64,000 nucleotides of DNA from Ceratopteris richardii (taxonomy: Eukaryota > Streptophyta > Polypodiopsida > Polypodiales > Pteridaceae). The translations under genes and the position numbers were made by a program. Under the pieces are notes generated by a model. It did no database searches. It saw nothing but the letters and a program-made list of their open reading frames with translations, and had not been told where the DNA came from. Within the stretch, counting starts at the first letter, position 1. Every line of letters begins with the position of its first letter. Positions 9,122 through 21,500 of this stretch are shown here, piece after piece. Location of the stretch: positions 87,306,440-87,370,439 of the forward strand of contig CM035417.1 in NCBI GenBank assembly GCA_020310875.1. The letters run 5' to 3'.

Positions 9122-12100
9122 ATCAAGGTATTTTAGTCAGCGGCCATGGCTGAAAGCAGTGATGTATTCCGTATATTGGTTATTGAGGATAAGTTGGATG
9201 GTACCAACTACCCATTATGGGCTTATATGATGTGACATGTGTTGGTTGCAAAAGGACTGTGGAACATTGTGCAGGGTGTCAAAAAATGTCCTATCACACC
9301 TGCGACTGTTACAACTGCAGGTACTGAAGCTGATGTAGAAGGTGTCGAAGATGATGATATTCTGCATATTCCTGTTCATGCTATGGTTTCTATTGCACCT
9401 ATTGCAGAGAAGATTCGATGGGATGGCAGAGATGCCCAGGCACATGCATTGATAGCTTTGTCTGTCAAACATGCCATTATTCCTTACATTCGCTCTTGTA
9501 GAATAGCTAAGGTGATTCTATGGACAGTTTCCTAACAAAGATCAAAGACTTGAAGGAACAATTGATTTCTGCTGATGAGGTTATACCAGATAGCTCACTT
9601 GTGCAGACCGTTCTGAATGGTCTTCCTAATTCGTATCTGAGTTTTGCTTCTACTCTTCAGTTGATGATGAAAGGTAATTCAAATGCCTTATCATTTGAGG
9701 AGTTAGTCTCTGTTTTGTTGTAGAAAGATTAGTCCAGGCATAACAAGTCCATTATGCGAGTTGCAGATCAAGCTTTCATGGCTAGTCAGAAGGGCAAAGG
9801 AAAATGGAGCTCTTCAACTAGTAAGCAAAAATCTGCTAATTCTGCACAGTCGAAGAAGGAAGATAAAAATGAGAAGAAATTAGAAAAGCAGAAATTGTTT
9901 TGTAAGTACTATAAAGGGAATGATCATATCATAAAGAACTGTCCAAAATTGGCTGCTAAAGAGGCAAAGAAGAAAGAGGTTGGAATGGTTGTTGCAGAGG
10001 CCTCTACACCAAAAACAGAGTCTGCTAATCTTGTGCAGGAAGAAGAATGGGCGTTTACTACTGTCTGCGGTTTTGAACCATCTTCTCATGAGCAGTGCAT
10101 GTCTGCAATAGACTTAGATGTTTGGTATTTTGACAGTGGGGTGACCAAACATATTACCTCACAGCGTAGTTTCTTCTCTGCACTCGAGCCTGCCCCTACA
10201 AGGAATATTGTTACATGTGCCAACAACTCCTCTTATCCTGTTATGGGAGTTGGTAAGATCATTTTGACTACTAATGATGGTAGTTCTTTCACTTTGTCAG
10301 ATGCTTTATTTGTGCCAGGGATCAAGAAGAACATATTATCAGTTTTTGCATTAGCCAAGATTGGCTTGGTTGAAATTTGTTGATGACAGGTGTACAGTTC
10401 ATGATCTGTCAAATGGCGATGTGATTATTGCTTCTGGCATTTTATGTCGTGTTATGGGAGTTGGTAAGATCATTTTGACTACTAATGATGGTAGTTCTTT
10501 CACTTTGTCAGATGCTTTATTTGTGCCAGGGATCAAGAAGAACCTGTTATCAGTTTTTGCATTAGCCAAGATTGGCTTGGTTGTGAAATTTGTTGATGAC
10601 AGGTGTACAGTTTATGATCTGTCAAATGGCAATGTGATTATTGCTTCTGGCATTTTATGTCGTGGGTTGTATAAGCTCATAGACTATGAAAGATCTGTAA
10701 ATGATTTGGCATGTGTAGTAAATGATTCTTAGGCTATGTCAGATGCAAAGCTTTGGCATGCACACTTTGGTCATCTGAATTTTGCTAGTTTGCTACGCCT
10801 GCAGAAATCTGAAATGGTGTCCTCTTTGCCCAAACTGGAGGTACCTAGAAAACATGTTTGTGAAGGTTGTATTTTGGGCAAAATGCAGTGTTTGTCCTTT
10901 CCAAAACATGGTTCAGTTCTGGCTACTCAGAAATTGCAGCTTGTACATAGTGATATCTGTGGTCCTATGCCGTCACCTTCTTTTGGGAATTATCTTTACC
11001 GTGACCTTCATCAATGATTTTTCCAGGCATGCATGTGTATATCCATTGAAGGCAAAGTCCGAAGTGTTCATGTGCTTCAAACAGTTTTTGGTTTTGGCTG
11101 AAAATCTATCAGCATGTAAAATGGGCACCCTCCGTTTTGATTGAGGGGGGAATATATGTCTTCTAGTTTCAATGCATTTTTGGCTGAACGTGGGATAAAA
11201 CACCAGTGTACAGTGCCATATACACCTCAATAGAATGGAGTTGCTAAACGAAAGAGCAGGTCACTCATGGAGATGGCGAGGTGTATGGTCAAGAGTCAGG
11301 CTTTACCACATAGTTTCTGGCTTGAGGCTGTCATTGTGTGCAGCATATGTACTGAACAGGTGTCCGACTAAAGCACTACAATCTATCACTGCATATGAGA
11401 CTTGGCATGATCGCATGCCATCTGTTGCTCATCTACGTGTTTTTGGTTGTTTGGCATATGCATTAGTGCCTGAACAACATCACAGAAAATTGGATGATAA
11501 AGTAGTGAAATGTATTTTTGTTGTGTACAGTTCTGAAAGTAAAGGCAATCATCTGTATCATCCACAGACTAAATGCATTCTGGTTAGCTGTGATGTTGTT
11601 TTGGTGGAAGATGCTATTCAGCCATTGCTTTCATGTACTAAGGAGGCATGTGTTAGCTCCAAAGACATGTATGATACTTTGCTGCCTCTTTTTAAAGGTG
11701 GACAGTCTAGTGCTGGTCCCAATGAGGCAACTTCTCAACCTTTGCAGGTTTCATGTGATGATGCAGATCATTCCATTTCTGATGCAGATTTACATGATGC
11801 ACTAGTTGATGAGAGAGCTGATATTGAGCAAGCAAAAACTATGCCAAAATGGCAGGTGCAAACTTTGTGTGACAACAAATTAGATGCACCTCTGTCATAT
11901 CGTACTCGTTCAGGATCTCATAGTGCCTCTTTTGCATTAGATTGCTATGCTATGGCTGCATCTAGTCTCTGTGATGAGAATGAGCCTGTTTCGTTTGATA
12001 AAGCACAAAATTCAAAAAATTGGATGGCTGCTATGCAATCTGAATATGATGCTATAATGAAGAATGGTACTTGGTCTTTATGTGACTTGCCTCCTGGCAA

Positions 12101-13108
12101 GAAGGCCATTGGCACTAAGTGGGTATACAAGCTGAAGCGTAAATCGGATGGTACAGTTGACAGGTATAACGCTAGGCTTGTTGCAAAGGGTTATGCACAG
12201 GAAAGAGGCATTGATTTTGATGAGGCCTTTGCACCTACATGTCGTATGACTACTGTTTGGAGCATCTGTGCACTTGCAGCTCATCATGGTTGGAATGTAC
12301 ATCAGCTAGACATTAAAACAACATTTTTGAATGGTGACTTGCATGAAGAATTGTATGTTTTTCAGCCCCGTGGCTTTGTGCAAAAAGGGCATGAAAACTA
12401 GGTGTGTAGGTTAAAGAAGGCATTATATGGTTTAAAGCAAGCACCACGTGCTTGGTATGAGAAGATACATGCCTATTTGATTGCACATCGTTTTGAGAAC
12501 AATCCAACTGAAAGCACCTTATATGTTAAGCATGCTATTGATGTGCTTTTGATCATTGTTGTCTATATTGACAACATGCTGCTCATTGGTCCTATTGAGA
12601 AGCATATTGCTGATTTTAAGGCTGATGAACATGCCTCATTTGAGATGTCTGATTTGGGGCATTTGCATCACTATTTGGGCATTCAATTTATGCAAGTTGA
12701 TGGTGGAATGACTTTGTGTCAAATGAAATATATTGACACATTATTGCAACATTTTGGCCTTGAAGATTGTAAGCCTATTGCCACTCCTATGGAGATAGGT
12801 TTACGATTGAGTCTTGATGATGGTGGAGATGCATTTGATGTTGTTCTCTATCAGCAGGCTATTGGATGCTTGATTTACTTATGCATTACTCGACCAGATA
12901 TCTAGTTTGCTATCTCACAGATGAGCAGGTTTATGCATTGCCCAGGAGTCAAGCATTGGCAGGCAGTTAAGTGCATCTTTCACTATTTGAGTGGTACTCA
13001 GCTACTTGGGTTGTTTTATCCCAAGAGGGATCACTACCGCCAGATTTGCATGCTTTTTGTGACTCTGATTGGGCTGGTTGCTATGACACTCAAGTGTCCA
13101 CTAGTGGC
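9122..13108 (+). pseudogene. Copia C2 gag-pol, degenerate
   Basis: Plus-strand copy of the family seen intact-length in Copia C1. The gag starts at ATG 9146 (MAESSDVFR); a CGA-to-TGA stop follows at 9233. A deletion of about 100 bp near 9510 shifts the frame, two CAG-to-TAG stops sit near 9721 and 9736, and the zinc knuckle at about 9898-9945 has lost its second Cys (CKYYKGNDHIIKNC). The protease keeps DSG (about 10131). A tandem duplication hits the protease end. Integrase follows (about 10960-11400) with frameshifts, then RT (QLDIKTTFLNG). The RT catalytic YVDD reads YIDN near 12565, which should kill polymerase activity. RNase H breaks off after STSG at about 13108 and joins LTR sequence directly, so the rest of RNase H, the polypurine tract and the LTR start are deleted. 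Confidence 0.88.
10240..10664 (+). repeat. tandem duplication of about 212 bp in Copia C2
   Basis: The segment beginning GTTATGGGAGTTGGTAAG at 10240 recurs from 10451, and the copies run on to 10451 and 10664. They differ by about six substitutions plus a 2-bp TG gap in the first copy, which shifts the frame. The duplication covers the protease tail and the sequence leading to pre-integrase. Copia C1 has this segment once. Confidence 0.9.
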
Positions 13109-13303
13109 ACTAGGACCGTCGGGGCACTTTTTTCCCTCTTTAGGAGGTTTTTTTCCCCCAGATTGTATATATGCCTATTGCCCTAATGGGCTACTTATCT
13201 TTGTACATTCTCTAGTAATACATTCAGTATTGTGTGTTGTGCTCCAAGCTTCTTCTTCTTTCTTATGTTGTTCGTGTGCTTCCGCAGGCATCTAACTCCA
13301 ACA
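13108..13303 (+). repeat. truncated 3' LTR of Copia C2
   Basis: The sequence from CTAGGACCGTCGGGGCAC to the end CTCCAACA at 13303 is the reverse complement of the Copia C1 LTR (30284-30513), missing its first 35 or so bases. It abuts the Copia A2 RT on the right. Confidence 0.85.
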
Positions 13304-15420
13304 AAAATGTGGATGCTTTTTATCTTCAAATCCAATCAGTCAACTCATGTATACCTCTTCTTGAGGTTCTCCATTGACAAAAGCATTCTTTATGTCAAGT
13401 TGGTACAATGGCCCTCTCCTTGTTGTACTCATTGCAATCAAGGTTCTAATTGTTCCCATGTTTGCAACCGAGTTGAAAGTCTCTTCATAGTCGATGCCTT
13501 GAGTTTGCTTGAATCCTTTTGCTACTAGTCTAGCTTTATGCCTAGCTAGAGAACCATCATCATTTCTCTTTACTTTAAACACCCATTTATTTGGTAAAAT
13601 TTTTATACCTTCAGCCTTTGGAACGAGCTCTCATGTGTGATTGTCCTTGAGAGCTTTTATCTCTTCTTACATAGCTTTTTGCTATTCTTTTTATGTACAT
13701 GCTTCTTCATATGCATCCAGTTCTTTGTCTTTAACCACCTGTGTCATATATGCAAAATGCTTTGCAATAAAACTGTCATAGCTTAGTCTTTGAATTGGAT
13801 ACCTTGATCTTGGACACCTCCTTTCATTTCCTTTGGGATATTGCTTCTTCAACTGGTTCAACTTTACCTTTGGCGTAATCATCTCTTCATACTCTTTTTC
13901 ACTTGCATTTGAATCACTATTTTGGGCAACACTTTCAGCTTTAAATATTCCATAACCTGAGGTTGGTGATGAGGAATGACTCCTTGTACTCCAATTCCAT
14001 GTTGAGCTTTATCCTTGTGATGTAGAAGATTCTAGACCTGACATTTGAGTGCTTGTTTGTTGAAATTCTTCTTAGATAGCACCTCCATCATCTTCATAAT
14101 CTTCTTGAATGTCCAAAGTGAACATTCTTCCTTGAGCAATGACCTTGAATCATTCTTTTGGATTCTTTATAAAGCAGCCTTTTTCATTGAAGATAACATG
14201 ATATCCTTTCTCTAACATTTTTCTACTGAAATAAAATTCTTGCAATAGTATGAACATGAAGAACATCAGTCAATACCTTCTTGAATCCAAGATTGATTTC
14301 TTCAACATGCTCAATTGTGTGTTGAGTTTCATCACCAGTCTCCACACATCCTTTTCCACTTGGAGCTTCTAGATTTGTGAATAAATCTCCTTGGCATGTC
14401 TTATAATTGCTGCAAGTAAAATCTATAAACCATTTTCGGTAATCACTTCTTGGGCTATTGTACTCATGCTTCATGGCAAGCATGGTTTTCTTGTCTCCTT
14501 CACTTGTACTCACATATTTATTTTGGAATCTTTGCTTTCCCCCATTTGGCGTTCCATTCTTTTGCCAACAAACATTTTCATAATGTCTTACATTACCACA
14601 ATGATAAAATGTCCTACCTTTATGAGGATTGTATGAACCTCGACCTCTTCCTCTATTTCTTCCTCCACCTCTTCCATATGTGTTGTCATTTGAGTTGTCC
14701 TTGTTGTCCTCCAAGTTGTGTTGGCTTGAATTTGTGTTGTTGTAGCTTCTTCCTCTTCCTCTCGAGCCTACTCTTGAGTTCCTTCCTCTACCTCGACATG
14801 CATATAACATTTGGATATGGTTGTCCTTACCTTTGTTGCCTTCTCCTTGTTGAACAGACTCTTCAGCCACAAGATTTGGTATAATCTCCTCAAATGTTGG
14901 TAGAGGATCTCTATAAAGAATTTTTGTGATGAGGGGCTTCCACTTCTCTTCACTCCTCAAGCCATTGAGGGTTGTTTGGATGATGTCTTCCTCTTCTATA
15001 TTGCATCCAATTGATGCTAGGTGATCTCGACTCACGGATGCTTTGGTTTGAACTTTTCTTCATGTTGTTGAGCTCATTCTTGAGTTGCATATTTGGAGAC
15101 CTTGTTGAGGTAGCATACGCCTTATCCAATGCTTCCCAAACTTTCTTGGTTGTCTCTGGGCTTTGCACATGACCAATCATAGTGTTAGAAATAACTTGTG
15201 AAATGAGGAACATCACCATTCGATTCCTCTCTTCCCAATCTGCAAATTGTCTCCTTTGCATTGGAGTAATGTTTGGATCTTGAAGGTCCATTAGTTATGG
15301 ATCATCTCCAGTAAGTAGACTCCATAAACCTTTAGCTTTAAGGTATTTTGTTATTCTATACCTCCAATATTGAAAATTATCTTTAGCCAACTTCTCAACT
15401 TGTTGTCCTAAATCAACCAT
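13304..15420 (-). pseudogene. Copia A2 gag-pol, integrase deleted
   Basis: Minus-strand relative of Copia A3. Gag begins at 15420 (MVDLGQQVEKL), has an in-frame stop near 15296, then runs through DWEERNRMVMFLISQ (15291), the RGR-rich basic region and the zinc knuckle FYHCGNVRHYENVC (first Cys lost). The protease triad reads DFT instead of DSG near 14425. After FKVIAQGRMFTLDIQ the sequence jumps to the acidic linker near 14110, so pre-integrase and integrase are absent. The linker and the RT start (FNSVANMGTIRTLI, near 13470) follow until the join with C2 at 13304. The rest of RT, RNase H and the 3' LTR are not found on the far side of C2. The A3 nonsense codon has its intact counterpart here (NRMV). 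Confidence 0.85.
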
Positions 15421-15565
15421 TGAAGACTTCCAAGTTTGAAGTTTACCTCAATCATGTTCTGGCACTCTGTCTTGAATTTACAAAGCTCCCCTTGATTTGT
15501 AGCTTCTCTTTTGCTTTACTTTAGTTCCAATGATTTGCCTTTTCAAACTCCAATGCTTTATTGTT

Positions 15566-15580
15566 GAGCTCTGATATCAT
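15566..15580 (-). other. primer binding site of Copia A2
   Basis: The minus strand reads TGATATCAGAGCTC just inside the LTR end, a slightly decayed form of TGGTATCAGAGCC (tRNA-Met type). Confidence 0.6.
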
Positions 15581-15581
15581 C

Positions 15582-16262
15582 TGTTGGAGAATTCCTCTCC
15601 TATGCGGAATGGAAAGTGTAGAAGACCTTCTTAGGATCAAGACTTTTACCTATAGCTTAACCTTAGAATGAAAACTGGAATCAATTGAAGAATACAATGA
15701 AATTATGGCTTTGGTCACTCAAACTAGACACTAATAGATTTTAAATGAGCTATAAAACACTTAATTTGGAGTATTTTTGGTTTGGAAACTCATTGCCTCA
15801 AGACAGGTTGCATGTCCACTCAATTAGGTTGAAAACTAGACTTCACCAAAAACTTAATAACTCAAAGAGCAAGACGAATTTGACAAAACTTTTTTACTTA
15901 GAAGAAGTGCACAACATAGGCTTTCCAACAAATATTCAAACTCTAGAAATACACTGAGAATTATGACTCTCGCAATTAGGCTACCTAGAAATAGTGAGTT
16001 GTTGGATATTGTCTGTGAGACTGTAGAAAATGAAATGACTAAAACTACATGAACTAACTACAAGAAGACTTCAACACCTTCTTCCTCTGTACTTGAGTGT
16101 TCTCCTTTGCCTCTTTTGTAGCCAAGTGACCATGAGCTCTCATGATGACTTCGTGAGCTCTTCTCCATAACTCCTCCACTACTTTGAGCAGCCACTCTTC
16201 TCGTTCGGTGGGAGACATACGACTCATGGAAGCATAGAACAAAACAAAGAGAATGTTTAACA
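15582..16262 (-). repeat. 5' LTR of Copia A2
   Basis: On the minus strand it runs from TGTTAAAC (16262) to TCTCCAACA (15582). It shares with the A3 LTR the end block GAGGAATTCTCCAACA, the GTTTGAGTGACCAAAG block and the GAAGAGCTC...CATCATGAGAG block, but lacks A3's 192-bp tandem repeats. The outer boundary is inferred from the TG/CA rule. Confidence 0.65.
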
Positions 16263-16874
16263 TTATTATCATGTTTTATCTTTTAATGTATCAACCCAAA
16301 ATGTACATCAAATAATTGAATGCATAATGAAAGTACAATGATCTGCCCTCTCGTTCACACATTTGAAATCAAATAAATAACTCATTGCAAAGCCATAGAT
16401 CTAGATCCATCACTTGGATAGAAACAATACCTCAAACAAAAATTTACATATAGATGTTTGCTTTGTGTGGAGAAAAGGTGTCCTAAAACATTCCAAGAAA
16501 TAGCTATTGTCCATCTAGTTACAAATGAAATGAATTAGATGTAACCTCATCTGGTTGGATTCAGGCCAGCTTAGTCATATCCTTAGATTCTCTATAAATA
16601 TGCCACAAGCTCTCATTTTCAAATTCATACTCTCAAGATTTGAGAATATATCTCTTGGAGCTCAAAGAAAACGTGCATAATTTCAAGAAAAAAAGGCTCA
16701 CATCAACCGTGGAGAATACAAAACGAAGCAAGAAATAGAGAAGGTAAGACATTTTATTATCAAAGAAAATATTCCTCAAAGATTCGCTCCAATATTGACA
16801 TCTAAATACATATAAAAGAAATCTACTACCCTTTTCACAAAATTAGATGCATCACCATGTATATGGAATGGTTT
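16263..16874. other. unassigned stretch with a TATA box
   Basis: No coding signal is visible. TCTATAAATATGCC at 16591-16604 on the plus strand, followed by a C/T-rich leader, looks like the core promoter of an LTR, so this may be part of a solo LTR lying against Gypsy G2. Termini were not resolved. Confidence 0.3.
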
Positions 16875-17935
16875 ATTCCGATTCGGCACTTTCAAAATTG
16901 GTGCTGAACTCAACCTTCATTTTAACTCATTAAATGCTTGTTCACATTCATCGGTCCAAGTGAATTGAGTTAAAAGTTCATATAAAGGTTTTGCAATTAT
17001 GGGATACATGTTGGAATTCTTCTATGCAGAATATTTATCTACTTTCCTTGGAGTCTTCCATTTCTAATTCTTTTGGGCATCGCTCTTTTGAATTAAACTT
17101 AGGTTCCATTTCTATACCTTCATATTCCTCTTTCCATTCCTTTTCTATTATTTATCCTTCCTCTGCCTCTTGGAGCACTACCATGTACAAGCTCAAATCA
17201 TATCCTTCTTCATCTACACATTCATTCATGGTTAGCACTTCTTCATTCACACACGCATCTAAGTTCATCCATCCATGTGATTCAAAAGCTTCATCAGAAA
17301 ATATCCGAGGCATGTATGTCGGATCCTCCATAGGTCGATCTTTGTCTTTTCCTACTTGCTAATGTTGTAAGCTTTTCTCCTCTTGTTGGGCTGCCTTACG
17401 AATCCATAGCTGGGTATCTTCATTCATCCATGATTGATTTCTAGATCCAACACTATGGATTGATACTTCGTCCTCCTCCATATGGATGGTATTCCATTGT
17501 AGAGGTGGAACATCTCTATATGAGAAATTTTGGAGATTTATTTTAGTTGTCGTGCCTTGGTATTGAAGATATAAAGCATCTCATCCCCAATCTTGAACTG
17601 CCTATAGTTGCCACATGAAAGGACTTCCTAGGATCATCTCATAATTGCATGCTTTACCAAATTGGCATATGGCTAAGGTATGTTCAAATTTGACCCCACA
17701 TGTGGTCAAAATTACATTTTCTAGGAGTCCTCAAGAACATTCTACATGACCATATGCCAATTGTAACTTCATCTTGGTTGGTCACAGGCTTGATTTTCCC
17801 CATTTTTCCCAAATTTCTTTGATAGCTATTCCTACTCCTTTGCGAGTATCTAGTATAGCTTTGGTCATATATCCTCAAAAATTAATTGGGAGACAAGTAT
17901 TTCCTTCATCACCTTCATTAAAGTCTCCACGAACA
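16875..17935 (-). pseudogene. Gypsy G2 remnant (protease region joined to RNase H)
   Basis: On the minus strand the right part (17935 to about 17020) matches the protease and acidic region of Gypsy H: GDFNEGDEGNTCLPIN, then KAILDTRKG at the catalytic site, where DSG has become DTR, then EIWEKWGK. The left part (about 17012-16875) matches the start of RNase H (LLTQFTWTDECEQAFNEL). RT is missing between them, so a deletion of roughly 2 kb joined the parts. Several stops confirm it is dead. Confidence 0.75.
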
Positions 17936-18125
17936 CTCTTCTTGATGTTTGTGGACATGTGTGAAGAGAACTATGTGCAACAGTACTCCAAAATGGCTCC
18001 AAAAGACACCCAAAAATGCTTCAAAAATAGGCGTTGAAAGCAAAGAATGAAGCTTTGAGGGACCAAAACATGTTGAAGGTAATGTCAACCTTAGTCTTTC
18101 TCCTTCTTCAGACACCACAAGAGTG
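17936..18125. other. left part of unit D, non-coding
   Basis: This is sequence between Gypsy G2 and the 5S-like stretch, with no coding signal. After removal of Copia B it is continuous with 29269-29487, which leads to the D primer site and LTR on the minus strand. Confidence 0.35.
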
Positions 18126-18191
18126 TAGCTTAGTGGCAAGAGATTGCCACGATTAAGCGAGCTCTGGGGGGAACAGTAGTGGGATGGGTGA
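18126..18191 (+). other. 5S-rRNA-like sequence, left half
   Basis: From memory of plant 5S rRNA, GATTAAGCGAGCT (18151-18163) matches the GTTAAGCGTGCT block (internal A box), and AGTAGTGGGATGGGTGA (18175-18191) matches the start of the C box (GTACTAGGATGGGTGACC). The match continues on the far side of Copia B at 29263. Upstream lie TAGCTTAGTGG (18126-18136), a good tRNA A box, and a perfect 7-bp hairpin GTGGCAA/TTGCCAC (18133-18150). It is decayed 5S-derived sequence of a Cassandra-like LTR or a 5S-type SINE, not a working 5S gene. Confidence 0.6.
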
Positions 18192-18480
18192 TGGGAGTGT
18201 GTAGAAGTGTGAGAGACACACAAGAAGCACACACAAGGAGCACAAACGCAACAATACACACGGAGAAGACGATGGCTGGAATAGCTCACTCTATTGACAA
18301 TGAAAAAAATTGAAGTAAGAGCTGAATAATATCCCTAAGTACAAAGTACCACCACATATGAGAGTATCAAGTATGTGGTAACATGGGAAAAAAACCTCTA
18401 GCTAGCAATAGAGTAAAAAGTGCCCATGTATAGGGAAAAGGCTCACATCAATGCTACTCGAGGAACACATAAGTGTAACA
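18192..18480 (-). repeat. 3' LTR of Copia B
   Basis: It runs TGTTACACTTATG (18480) to CACTCCCA (18192) on the minus strand; 289 bp, the same length as its partner. Confidence 0.92.
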
Positions 18481-18494
18481 AACCCCCCTGAAGC
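18481..18494 (-). other. polypurine tract of Copia B
   Basis: The minus strand reads GCTTCAGGGGGGTT directly before the 3' LTR, the site expected for plus-strand priming. Confidence 0.8.
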
Positions 18495-18526
18495 AAATGA
18501 TGTGAACACATACAGGGAGTGACAGA

Positions 18527-21500
18527 TCAGCCCCCACAAGATAATAAGCCTAAAGCTTTGCGAAAAGCTTCAAATTTTTCCCGAGGAAGAGATTTGGTGA
18601 ATATGTCTGCCACATTATCTTGTGTAGGCACATATACCAAATCAATATCTCCTGCATGAAGGCTCTCTCTCACATAGTGATAATGCACCTCAATATGTTT
18701 GGTCCATGCATGAAACACTGGGTTTCGTGTAGCAGCCAAAGCACTTTGACTATCATTGAGAATATGCGTAGCAACATCAATCTCCATGCAAAGATCCATC
18801 AATAGGCGTCTCAGCCATATACACTCCATTGTGGCTGTGAAAACTGCCCTGTACTCAGCTTCACAACTCGATGTCGCCACTATAGGTTGCTTCTTACTCA
18901 ACCAAGATATGCATGAGTCTCCAAGGAAAAAGCAATTACCACTAGTGGACACGCGAGTATCATAACAACCAGCCCAATCACTATCTGTAAAAGCATGCAA
19001 GCATGGCTGAACATCTCTGCCATAAAAAAGAGACCTAAGATCAAAGTGCCTCGGAGATATCTAAACACACATTTCACCGCTTGCCAATGCTTAGTGCCAG
19101 GGCTATGCATGAATCGACTCAACTGGGAAACTGCATACTGTATATCCGGCCTTATGTTGCATGCACATATAAGACATCCCACAGCTTGATGATAAAGAGA
19201 AGTGTCAAATGCATCACCAGAATCCTCAACTGAGAACTTGAACCCTGTCTCAACTGGTGTGGAAATTGGCTTGCAATCCTCAAAGTCAAAACGCTGAAGT
19301 AGTTTTTCAACATACTTTGCTTGATGCATAACAGTTCCTCCCTCAACGGATACAAACTGGATGCCAAGATAGTAGCTCAAAAGACCAAGATAAGTGACAT
19401 CAAAAGTATGCTGCAAATCAGCCATAAGAATGTCAAGTTTTGCATCACATGACATAGTCAAGAGTATGTCATCGACATAAAGAACAAGCACTATAAGATC
19501 AGCCCCATTTTCGCATACATAGAGTGTGCTTTCAATCGGATTACATGTGAAGCCAAGAGCAATCAAGTGCTTATGGATTTTGTCATACCATGCATGTGAG
19601 CTTGCTTGAGACCATACAAGGCTTTATGCAAGCGACAAACCATATGATCTTTCCCTTTCATAGCAAATCCAGGAGGTTGCTTCACATAAACCTCTTCTTG
19701 CAAATCACCATTCAAGAAGGCTATTTTTATGTCCAACTGATGCACTTTTCGATGGGCAGCCAATGCAACCACAGTACGAATGGTAGTCATGCGTGAAGTA
19801 GGTGCAAAAGTTTCCTCATAGTCAATGCCATATTGTTGCGCATATCTTTTGGCAACCAATCTAGCTTTGTAGCCATCAATGCTACCATCAGATTTTCTCT
19901 TAATCTTATAAACCCACTTTGTACCAATGGCATTCTTTCCTTTTGGCAATTCACATAACTCCCAAGTACCGTTCCTATGTATGGAATCCATTTCTGATTG
20001 CATAGCACTCATCCATTGTGGATCGTCACATGCATCTTCAAAAGAGAGTGGCTCTTCATTACATGCTGTAGCAATAAGAAAATAATCCACAAAATTACTT
20101 GATGCATGGTGAGAGCTTGATCTTGTTCTACCAAGTAAAGGTGCACTCAATTTGCTATACTGCAATGTTTGTTTCAGCCACTTTGGCATAGTTTGTCCAC
20201 TCTTGATAGACATGCATTCATTATGTAAAACATCTTCAATATGTACATCATGCGTGGGCTGAATTTCATGCTCATTTTCAACCATATTTTGACGCAAATG
20301 TTCAGCCATATGTGGCTGGAATTTCCAACAATTTTGACAATTTTTGGCTGAAATTTTCCAGCCATGTTTGGCTGGAAATTCTCTACATTTTCAGCCCTAT
20401 TTGGCTGGAATTTTTCAGCCCTTTGAACCTTAGTTGGCTGGTCTACATGGCCATAGTCAAACGCACCATTTTGGAACAAAGGCATGAGTGTATCAAACAT
20501 ATCTTGTGAGCTAACTGTTGGCTGTTTTTTGCATTCAAGTAGAGGGAAAACTGATTTTTCAGCAAATACCACATCTCGACTCACAATAATTGTGTTCGTC
20601 AATGGATGGTACAAACGATATCCCTTACTTTCAGCACTATAACCAACAAAAATACATTTCTTTGCCTTGTCATCAAGTTTGTGACGTTGTTGTGATGGCA
20701 CAAAAGCATATGCCAAACAACCAAACACACGCATAAGACTAACCATAGGCTTATGACCATTCCAAGCCTCATAAGGAGTGATGACTCTCAATGCTTTTGT
20801 AGGGCAGTGATTCAACACATAGTTTGCACACATGACTGCATCCATCCAAAACTTATCAGGAAGATGCTTTCCTTTAACCATACATCGTGCCATTTCAATA
20901 AGAGTTCTATTTTTACGCTCAGCAACACCATTTTGTTGAGGTGTATATGACACCGTACATTGTGTGAAATACCTCTTTCATGAAGAAAAGCATTAAACTC
21001 ATGTGACATGTATTCAGCACCACGGTCCATGCGTAGAGTCAAAAGCTTTTGTGAAGAAAAATTTTCAGCCATAGCTAAAAATGCTTTGAAGCAAGAAAAT
21101 ACCTCATTCTTTGCTTTCATAGGATACACCCATGTATGGCGAGTAGCATCATCAATGAAGGTAACAAAATATACATGTTTCCCAAAAGATGGAGTCTTGA
21201 TGGGACCACATACATCACTATCAACAAGTTGCAATTTTCTTGTAGTGTGTGTATGACTATCTTTTGGAAAAGAAGCACGATGCATTTTTCCAAGAATGCA
21301 ACCTTCACATGCATGCTTTTCAATGGACTCAAGTGTAGGAAAACCAATAACCATGTCCTTATTTTGCAAGTAATTCAAATGACCAAAATGAGCATGCCAA
21401 AGCTCCATTTCAGCCATGGAAGAAGTATGAGCAACCAAGGCATTCGAGGCAGCCCTCTTGTATGTATCCATGCGATACAACCATTACATAATGTACCAGA

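Noticed and set aside
14450-14884. Cys/Leu-rich 144-codon plus-strand ORF
   Set aside because: It is antisense to the RGR-rich gag of Copia A2, whose codons give such readings on the other strand.
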